A stretch of 64,000 nucleotides of DNA from Avena insularis (lineage: Eukaryota; Streptophyta; Magnoliopsida; Poales; Poaceae), in contig CM042685.1 of the NCBI GenBank assembly GCA_023614405.1, positions 85,302,684 through 85,366,683 of the forward strand, read 5' to 3'. The notes under the pieces were generated by a model. It did not search any database, was not told the DNA's origin, and worked only from the letters and a program-made list of their open reading frames with translations. The position numbers and the translations under genes are program-made. Positions 57,223 through 64,000 of the stretch are shown in pieces (position 1 is the first letter of the stretch; every line of letters starts with the position of its first letter).

Positions 57223-57633
57223 CTTGAAACGTGCAAAAAGTATAAGTATAGAAATAAGACAAACAATGGACAATGTCGGAGGAAAAGAAGCTTACACAAC
57301 AGGTGGTTCTTTAGCAAAAGCAATCCTGGTAACTCTTATTTTCTCCGCCTCCAGGGTGGCAGTGGACTTCTTGGAGGCTCCACCCTCCGTCTTTTTCTTC
57401 TTGCCTCCGTCGGCAGCATCAGAGGTGGAGCTCTTCCGCTTTCGCTCCAACGGGACATCGTCATCGGACACAACAGTGACTTCCTTCATATTGGGGTCAT
57501 AGATTTGGACAACCATGCTATCCTCCTCTAGACTACTGAGCTGTTAAGTGAAATCCCAAAAGTGTTGGATGAGATATTAATGGCTAGACGGAAGAACTAG
57601 AGTAAATATCATACACAGAAAATAAACAGGTAC

Positions 57634-58690
57634 CTCTGGACACTTGCTCTCTTTGAACATATCGTAGGTGATGGCGAAGCAACGCTTCTTGTCCTTCACC
57701 TTGACGATGTCCTTGAGGCAGAGCTTGACGGAGTCACTCAAGAATTTGTCCTCGGAGATGAGGAGGCTATCCTTCCTCTCCTTGGAGTACTCATGCATAA
57801 GCTTGGAGCGGTGCTGGAGAGGCTGGATCTGCCCGACGAACCAACACATGGATAGGTCTAACCCGGTCAGACCCGTATCGACAAACCACTCTATCCGCCT
57901 AATGGCGCGGGAGGCTTCATTGTCGGAGGGAAGGATGGCCTGGGATCTCCATGTCGGGGCTTCGGCAGTGGCTCCATCGACAAACTCCGGATACGTTTGT
58001 TCTCGACCGGCCAGAGGGATGTCTAGGCCATAGAAGTACGTTTGTTGCCAGTTCTTGCAAGATTCATGGCCGACGATGTCGGGGAACCGCCGGCCGGGAT
58101 GGATCTTAAAGCTGATGGTCCCACAGTTCCTAAGCTCGTCCTTGCCGGCTCTGGCTTCCCTCTTGACGGTGAAGAAATAGACAAAGAGATCTAGCCTAGG
58201 CCTAATCCCTAAGTAGCCTCACAAAGCGGCGCGTAGTTGCTAAGCGCAATGATACTATTGGGGGAGAGGTTCTGAGGCTGTACTCGGTAATGTCTAAGGA
58301 CAGCTAGGAAGAAATTGGAATGGGAAGGGAGATGCCGCGTACCAGTTGGGCTTTGAGGTACACCTTCTCTCTGGCTTGGGGAGAAGGGGTGACCTCGCCG
58401 GCCGGCGCCGCCCGCCAGACGAGCCCCTCCGTCACAGGGAGGTAGCCCTAGACGAGCAGTTCTTTGATGTCGCGGTCCGTGATGTCCGAACCGCGCCAAT
58501 CCCCCTTGTGGGAATCACCTTCCTCTTTCAACAGCTCTAGCGCTGCTGGATTGTGGTCACCGCTGGCGGATTCTATCACCGCTGATTTGGGAAGCACCAG
58601 GCCCTATAGGGGCACGTAGATGGTGCTTGTCGGCTTCACCGCAGTATCGCCGAACGCCGCCATGGAGGGAGCAGAGCTACTGCTGGCCAT
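57634..58690 (-). pseudogene. first exon of the antisense gene of D
   Basis: Encodes the family domain. Readable in order: EKVYLKAQLVRGI (about 58365), FFLAVLRHYRVQPQNLSPNS (about 58315-58255), NYAPLCE, then after a one-base frame change at about 58217 LGIRPRLDLFVYFFTVKREA, KIHPGRRFPDIVGHESCKNW, YFYGLDIPLAGREQTYPEF, RRIEWFVDTGLTGLDLSMCW and KDKKRCFAITYDMFKESKCP. TAG stops interrupt at about 58598 and 58449; both are one change from CAG or GAG. The exon ends CCAGAG before GTACCTG. Confidence 0.78.
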
Positions 58691-59270
58691 TGGAAGGGGA
58701 GAGGTGGTGACTGGAAGGATTGAAGGGTTAGGGTTTTACGCGAAACGCGTGGAGAGCTCAAGGAGGTGCTCGCTGGAGGAATAAGACGACGCAGGAGGGG
58801 AATGAGGTTAAAAGTAAAATTCCACCGCAGTTACAATTTATAACCTCCGGCATCAAGATTCGTGCAAGGCGATCGAATGGTTGACGAGTGGGCGACGTGT
58901 GCGGGCGTGTGCTGGAAATTTCGCCACGTTCCAAACCATATCCACCAACGGTTCGTATGTCTCGCGCGGGAAAAATGGACATGATTACGTTCTCTGCATG
59001 TGTGAGTTACGAGGCGTCGATGACCTATGTCTACATCGTCATAGTTGTCACTGGCAGGTGAACCATCACATCGGAATATTCTGGCATGGATGGATCCAAT
59101 CCGTCTACGGAAGAGTACGATAGAAGATTCAGCAATTCTCCGGCTTACAAGTCGAATACAGAGAAAACCTTGCAGGGTTCTTGGGAGGACTACAAGATAT
59201 TGCTTAACGATTTGCCACATCCATCTAGACAGAGCATTCAACCTGAAGAGGCAAGACGGCGCAAGATCTT
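58691..59270. other. upstream region of the antisense gene and end of internal region of D
   Basis: Non-coding. On the minus strand it would carry the promoter and 5' leader of the antisense gene; AACCCTAACCC lies about 30 bp before its ATG. I find no clear TATA box. The short plus-strand frames at 58881-59365 have no recognisable product. Confidence 0.45.
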
Positions 59271-59289
59271 GGAGTTTTCCGGGGGGTAC
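59271..59289 (+). other. polypurine tract of D
   Basis: GGAGTTTTCCGGGGGGTAC precedes the 3' LTR start TGTTGAGGATATG at 59290. Confidence 0.75.
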
Positions 59290-59487
59290 TGTTGAGGATA
59301 TGCTATATGGCTATCCTCGTAGCATGTCTCTTATCCGGATAACCCGGGTGGCCCACAGTTGGTAGCATGGCCCATGGCCTGCTGGGCGGCCCATTTAGAT
59401 GGATCCATAAGGGAGGCCCATGCCAAATAAAGGAAGGCTATAGAGAAGTCACTGATGTACCCGTAGCCTTGGAGTGCAAGACTCGCT
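59290..59487 (+). repeat. 3' LTR of D, first segment
   Basis: 198 bp that align with 32361-32560. It is cut at 59487 by LTR F. The 5 bp before F are TCGCT, and the 5' LTR has TTGCT at this place. Confidence 0.88.
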
Positions 59488-60224
59488 TGTAGCATCCCAA
59501 TTGTCTAACAATTGTAATGCTACTTGGATTAGTAATATAATGGCTACTTCAAACATATAATTGTTGCATCATCATTATATCATGCTCATGTCATCATGCC
59601 ACCTTGCATTTGAGCATCATATAAAACCCTTTTCCATTTGGTTATTATCTCATATGCATTATTAATTGTATTTGCCTCTTGATATTGTATTTGGTTGTTG
59701 ATATATTGTTTAAATGCCCAAGTTGAGTTGGGGGCATATCTTTTATTAACTCCACCACTTTTCTTTCAAGACCTTATAATTCCACCATCCAACTAAATAT
59801 GAGCTTGGCACCTATTGGTTTTACCTCTAGCTCATGTTGTTTTCACATTATTGATATATGAGAACCACATGGCCACCTTTGCATGCCTTGTGAGTGGACC
59901 CTTTTCCTAGCTTCCATATGGATTATTATGGATTTATGCTCATGTGGGGGTATTTCTGGGACTTGTAAGCATCTAGTGGCATACACAAACTAGCAAGTCC
60001 CAATTATAATCCAATGTGGTCATCTCCATCTATTCCACTTGGGGCTTTCTTTTAAATTCTTGGTTTGGCTTTATTCCACTTGTGGGAATGCATAAGATTA
60101 AGGCCATGTGATACAATTGTTTTCACAAAATAAACATGGTATTAAATACTTTGCATGGGCCATGCAAGTACCCCCTTTTTCTTGTCCTTTGGATTTTATT
60201 TGAATTTTGAGTGAATCTAAACCA

Positions 60225-60660
60225 CACACCTCTCTCTCTCTCTTTTCCCCTCACCTTCCTCTCTCAACCTTTCCACCTTTTTGTCTTTCCTTGTCTTGGG
60301 TCTTTTTATTCATCTCCTTGGTTATGCTTTGCATGATCAAGTGTGATCATCACCATACCCCCCTCTTATTCCATATCTAACCCTACCCCTCACATCCCCC
60401 TCTCACCTAAACCCTAAGTCTACCTCCCTCTCTCTCGGCCCCTCTCTCTCTCACCTAGCTCGGCCCCACCTGGCCACCCTCTCTCCCTGGCCCCACCTAG
60501 CTACCCCCTCCACCACACAAAACCCTCACCCGAGCCATGCCACCTCTCTCCAACCCTAGTACCAACCTAGCCGAGCCTCCCCTCTCCTTTTTTTCTCCTC
60601 TCTCTCTACCTGGTGTGCCCCACCCCGAGCCTGGCCTGCCCTACCCCACCTGGAAGCCCC
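60225..60660 (+). repeat. pyrimidine-rich CT tract in LTR F
   Basis: Runs of CTCTCTCTCTCT at 60231-60243 and repeated CCCTCTCTCTC at 60425-60610 make this stretch strongly C+T-rich. Such tracts are common in the transcribed leader of grass LTRs. Confidence 0.65.
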
Positions 60661-63088
60661 AGTTCACGCCCTAGCACGTGAGGAGGGGAAAGAGAAAGGT
60701 GGCACCGAGGCCACCTTTTCCATCTACCTGCTCCCCACGGCATCTCCCTATCCCTCTCTGCCTTATCTCTTCTCCACGACTTCCCTCTACCTCCCCCAGA
60801 TCCACCCTAGGTCCCTGTCGCTCCTTCCCTCTCCTCCACTGCCTCTGTCTACCCATCGCCGGCAGAACCGTCGGCCTCCACCGCCCTTCATCTACCAGAC
60901 GGTGGCGTTTCGCTCTGGGTGCCGCGGAAGACCAAGGGCCCTCCACCGCATCACCCTGTACGCGCTGTCGCAGAGGAGGAGCACCGGAGCCGAAGGACAC
61001 CGACGCGTCCCACCGGAACCCTAGCTACGCCGGCCTCTGCCTCGACGACGATCACCAGCACCTCTGCCCTATCCAACTCCACCAACATCTCCTCGGTGAG
61101 CCCCCAAACCCCCTGGACATGCTCCTCTGCCTGTCGCCCGGCCGGATCCGTGATTCGTTTCGAAGCGCCCTCGGTGCACACGAGCCGGCAGCGTCTCGCT
61201 TCCACGTCGCGCAGAAACCCTAGCTAGGCGCGACCCCTAACACCGACCGCTCCCTAGCCCAAGCGGTAGCGCTTCATGTGAGCCCAGTCCGAAGATCGAT
61301 CCCCGCCGCGCTGCATCGACTGTCAGCCAACGCAGAAGAAGAGGAACGAGACGATCTGGTGTGGTCGTTTTGCAGTTTAGCCCTTCCTTTTGTTTTCGCT
61401 TAACCCGCGGTACCTCGTGGCCCACCAGGCAGCCGCCGTGGTCTTCTCCCAGGAAACCCCCTGGCTTTTTGTAAACCTTGACCAGCGCTCCAGCCCGGCC
61501 CCACCTATCAGTTCCTGCCCCTCTCGCATCCACGTGGACCATGAGTACTGCCCCACATTGTCACTCTCGAGGTGGACTAGCTCAGTGATGTAAACTTTTC
61601 AGGCTTTGTGTCGCCCAGTCAGCATGGCCCCACTGGTCAGTGTCTGGGGCTAACTTCACTTGAGTATAAAAAGTATTTTTTCTGATATCTGTTTTAATTC
61701 AAATCTATTTCAAATTATTTCAAATTCAAATTTAAATCTGTTTTTAAATATCTTTTAAAATATAAATCCAAATAATACAAATAATATGTGTTTTCAAATC
61801 AGAAAAATGTGAGGATTTCAAATATGCCATTCAAAATATATTTTGGACACTTTATTTTCCAAGTTAATTAAAATTACAACAAAATGCCCTTTTACCTTAA
61901 TTAATTAATAACTTTTGTTTTACAACTCCAAATTCAACAAATAATATGTCTAAAATGATTAGCTCGACGAGACCTTTCTGTTTATGCATTCCTTTGTCTG
62001 TTTTGCAGCATGCATCATATAAATATAATGTGTACAGCAACTAAAATGAGGTTAAAATGGGGCCAAAACTCAATAAAATGATTTATTCTTGTATTCCACA
62101 CCTCACCCATGCCATGCTACTTTATTGCCATGCAAATTGTGCATCATTCATCATGGCATGATTGATTGCTTGTTGCATTTTATTCATATGCTTGTGCACT
62201 TTATTTATGTTGGCCCTTGTTTGTTTGGTTCTTCTTCGAATAGGCCTGAAAGGGGATATATCAAGATACCCAGGAGCACTACCCAGATCCTTCTCTCGCT
62301 TCAACTGAGCTGCCAGGCAAGCACTACCACATGCTTGCATACATATAGTACCTATTGCCTCTATCTTACTCTTGCATCATTGAGTCGCGATTGCATTAAT
62401 CTGAATCCCAAGTATTGCATAGCCTTTACTTTTAAACCCCACCGAAGCTTGTTCCTCCATCCTATGAGCCATTACTACAGGAGTTGCTTGAGCCATGCGA
62501 GTCGTAGAACAGCATGTGTAGGGTATGTGAGTGTCTGATGGATAACAAGGTACCTAAACAACTTAACCTGAGTAGTAATGGGATAACTAATGACAGTGGC
62601 ATCAGTGAGCCATATTCGCTATTTGGTTTTCAGGCTCACTTGTGTCCCGTAGGACCCCGAGTACTTGATTCCTGTTCCTTGAATATTCGCGCTATCCATA
62701 TCCGGGAGGCTTATGAACCCCCCTGAGCCAGAGCTTGATTCATTCTTATTTCTTGGGGCCACAAACTAGTTTGAGGTTTTATTTACTATCCTGTACTTAT
62801 GCCATGCTTTCGCTTTATTTAAATTGTGCGGTAATGCACCTTTGTCTTGTTAGGAAAGCGGAGTGTTTTCGCGGTGTCGACAAGCCCAGTCACATTTTCG
62901 GGTTCCCAGTCGTTCACAGCCATTGGCGCAAACCTTGAGTCCATCTCGAAGTCGGCCAACTTCGTCGCGGGTAGCTTAATAGGGTGGCCCCCTGAAATAT
63001 TTCTGAATCCTGTAATTGCTTTGTCGTGACTGCCTCGTTGGGTTTTGATTTGGTTTTTCTGAGGCATATCGAGTGTGTGTTGCTATTT

Positions 63089-63136
63089 GTGCACCCTCAG
63101 GTAAAACTTTCTGAAAGCCGTGTCCGCGTTATGGAC
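63089..63136 (+). other. conserved LTR block, copy in F
   Basis: Reads GTGCACCCTCAGGTAAAACT, TTCTGAAAGCCGTGTCC and GCGTTATGGACGACTTGG. Confidence 0.6.
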
Positions 63137-64000
63137 GACTTGGAGCAGTTCTCGATCATAGACAAGCATAACTAAAGTACCGCTTTTAATCTAAGTACTT
63201 GACTAGTAAATAGTGCAACACTCATGGAATGGATAATAAAACTGCCAACGGATGGGGGTTGTTAAAGCTTCCTCGTCGATGGCGAGGAGGAGGATGGATC
63301 TGTTAATATTACCTTTATAACTGTTGTTGTTAATTCATGGACATCCGTCTATCTCTGGTTAGGCGGATGGTTAGCGAGTATCTATAGAATTGTTAGGGTT
63401 TAGCTTTTGCTGCAATTGCGTCACCCCAGGTTGTGTCCCCTTTAGCGGCATAAAGACTTCTTTGAGTACCCTAGGGTCTCACACGATAAATTATTGGTTC
63501 GAGATGAACAGGTACACTCGCAAGATGGATCTTGGGTGGAAGAGGCAGACGATGTGGGCAACGATCATTGGTGTAGAGATTCGGAACGGGATCCGTGAGA
63601 TCTGTAGGCGGGATGTGTTTATTTATGGGGCATCTTATGCCGATTTGCTTCTTATCCGTACTGGATTTTGTCTTCCTTCACTGATACTGATGTTTGATGT
63701 ATGAGGAGATATCCTAAACTATTATATCTATCCAGGATGTTTGGATCTTGCCGTATGGCATTGCTATATTTCCTTTCTTTTTAGATGGAATGGCTCTGAT
63801 GTACTGTTGTATGGTGGCTTGCATACATACTCATTTGTGTATGTAGTTGATCCCTTCGCCTGCCGATTACGCCGCCCGTTCTTGTCCCGATGTTTAGAAA
63901 TGGTTGGGACGGCCGAAAGGTCTACCTGTGAGTGGCATTTGGGCCCCACCGTACTATTTCAACCATTTCTTCTCATCCAGGCTTGTAACTAGGAGCGTAA

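Larger units (their letters stand above)
55060..58690 (-). pseudogene. antisense spliced gene in the 3' region of D (putative gypsy-type transposon protein, PF04195-like)
   Basis: Minus strand, opposite to D. The likely ATG is 58690-58688 (MASSSSAPSMAAFG). I can trace seven exons joined by GT-AG introns with continuous frame: 58690-57634, 57540-57298, 57222-56668, 56186-56072, 55978-55673 and 55580-55060, with exon 1 possibly containing a further lost intron. That is six segments and five introns (93, 75, 481, 93 and 92 bp). Phases are 0, 0, 0, 1 and 1. From about 58210 to the stop at 55060 no stop interrupts the joined frame. Exon 1 has two TAG stops and two frameshifts. The motif FFLAVLRHYRVQPQNLSPNS and LGIRPRLDLFVYFFTVKREA is what I know as the Transposase_28 family in grasses. 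The function of that family is unknown. Confidence 0.8.
32361..59487 (+). mobile_element. Gypsy element D, Tat lineage, with nested BARE-like and E
   Basis: Plus-strand Gypsy element of the Tat group. This is shown by the second RNase H between RNase H and integrase, the long region behind pol and an antisense gene there. Without nested DNA the visible length is about 12.8 kb. The 5' LTR starts TGTTGGGGATATG at 32361. The 3' LTR starts TGTTGAGGATATG at 59290 and is cut at 59487 by F. The first 198 bp of the two LTRs differ at about 22 positions (11%, by eye). It was inserted in the LTR of C. Gag, protease, RT and both RNase H regions carry stops or frameshifts; integrase is open. Confidence 0.9.
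59488..64000 (+). mobile_element. LTR F of a Gypsy element, running past the window end
   Basis: Starts TGTAGCATCCCAATTG, the same kind of start as LTR E and B on the minus strand, with a TGCATCATCAT segment about 80 bp inside. Its part 62630-63200 aligns, in opposite orientation, with 50740-51310 of E. A CT-rich leader (60190-60900) and a GC-rich stretch follow the AT-rich start. The LTR end (a TGTTACA-type terminus) is not reached. It may be a 5' LTR or a solo LTR. Open frames at 60678-61590 are Pro/Arg/Ser-rich leader text without known domains. Confidence 0.75.

Noticed and set aside
58881..59365. plus-strand frames before the 3' LTR of D
   Set aside because: They are short, overlapping in all three frames and without known motifs. 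The last one runs into the polypurine tract and LTR.
60678..61227. 181-codon frame in LTR F with Pro/Arg/Ser-rich protein, starting like a small grass gene
   Set aside because: It sits in an LTR leader with CT tracts; the reverse strand is open as well. There is no domain and no sign of introns.

Overview
The window is intergenic plant DNA from a large grass genome. It consists almost entirely of LTR retrotransposons inserted into one another. I find no host gene, tRNA, rRNA, CRISPR array or bacterial feature. A BARE/Angela/WIS-type Copia element (LTRs of about 1.88 kb with the typical start, initiator-Met tRNA primer site and gag) points to a Pooideae grass, most likely Triticeae or a close relative. 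That assignment is from memory of the family; the species cannot be fixed from this sequence.

Layout from left to right. Element A (1-3489, +) is the 3' part of a Gypsy element with broken gag-protease and only the start of RT, joined directly to an LTR remnant. A sits in LTR B (3490-12106, -), which also carries a 5.15 kb Copia element G (4820-9971, +). B lies in an older + strand Gypsy element A0, of which 12107-13129 shows the decayed end of pol, the polypurine tract and the start of the 3' LTR. The A0 LTR is interrupted by element C (from 13130, -), a Tekay-like chromovirus with LTRs of about 3.9 kb, an extra ORF before gag, and all pol domains in damaged form. The 5' LTR of C (from 22933) carries a 6.2 kb solo-LTR-like element S (23323-29558, perfect 5-bp target duplication) and then element D (from 32361, +).

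D is a Tat-lineage Gypsy element with two RNase H domains. It has a 0.54 kb LTR, a gag-like ORF before gag, protease, RT, RNase H, second RNase H and integrase. Downstream lies an antisense spliced gene (58690 to 55060) that resembles the grass 'putative gypsy type transposon' proteins. D is itself broken three times: by the BARE-like element (32639-41494, -) in its 5' LTR, by a non-autonomous long-LTR element E (48000-53423, -) in pol, and by LTR F (59488 to beyond the end, +) in its 3' LTR.

The insertion order is therefore A0 > C > D > (BARE-like, E, F). LTR-pair differences counted by eye agree with this: about 11% for D, 10% for C, 7% for BARE-like and 6% for E. No element has an intact coding set. 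The best preserved coding stretches are the integrase of D and the seven-exon antisense gene of D. The most unusual observations are that antisense gene with its intact splice sites, the tandem repeats inside its largest intron, a short LTR block shared by six otherwise different LTRs, the ORF upstream of gag in C, and the gag-like duplication in D.
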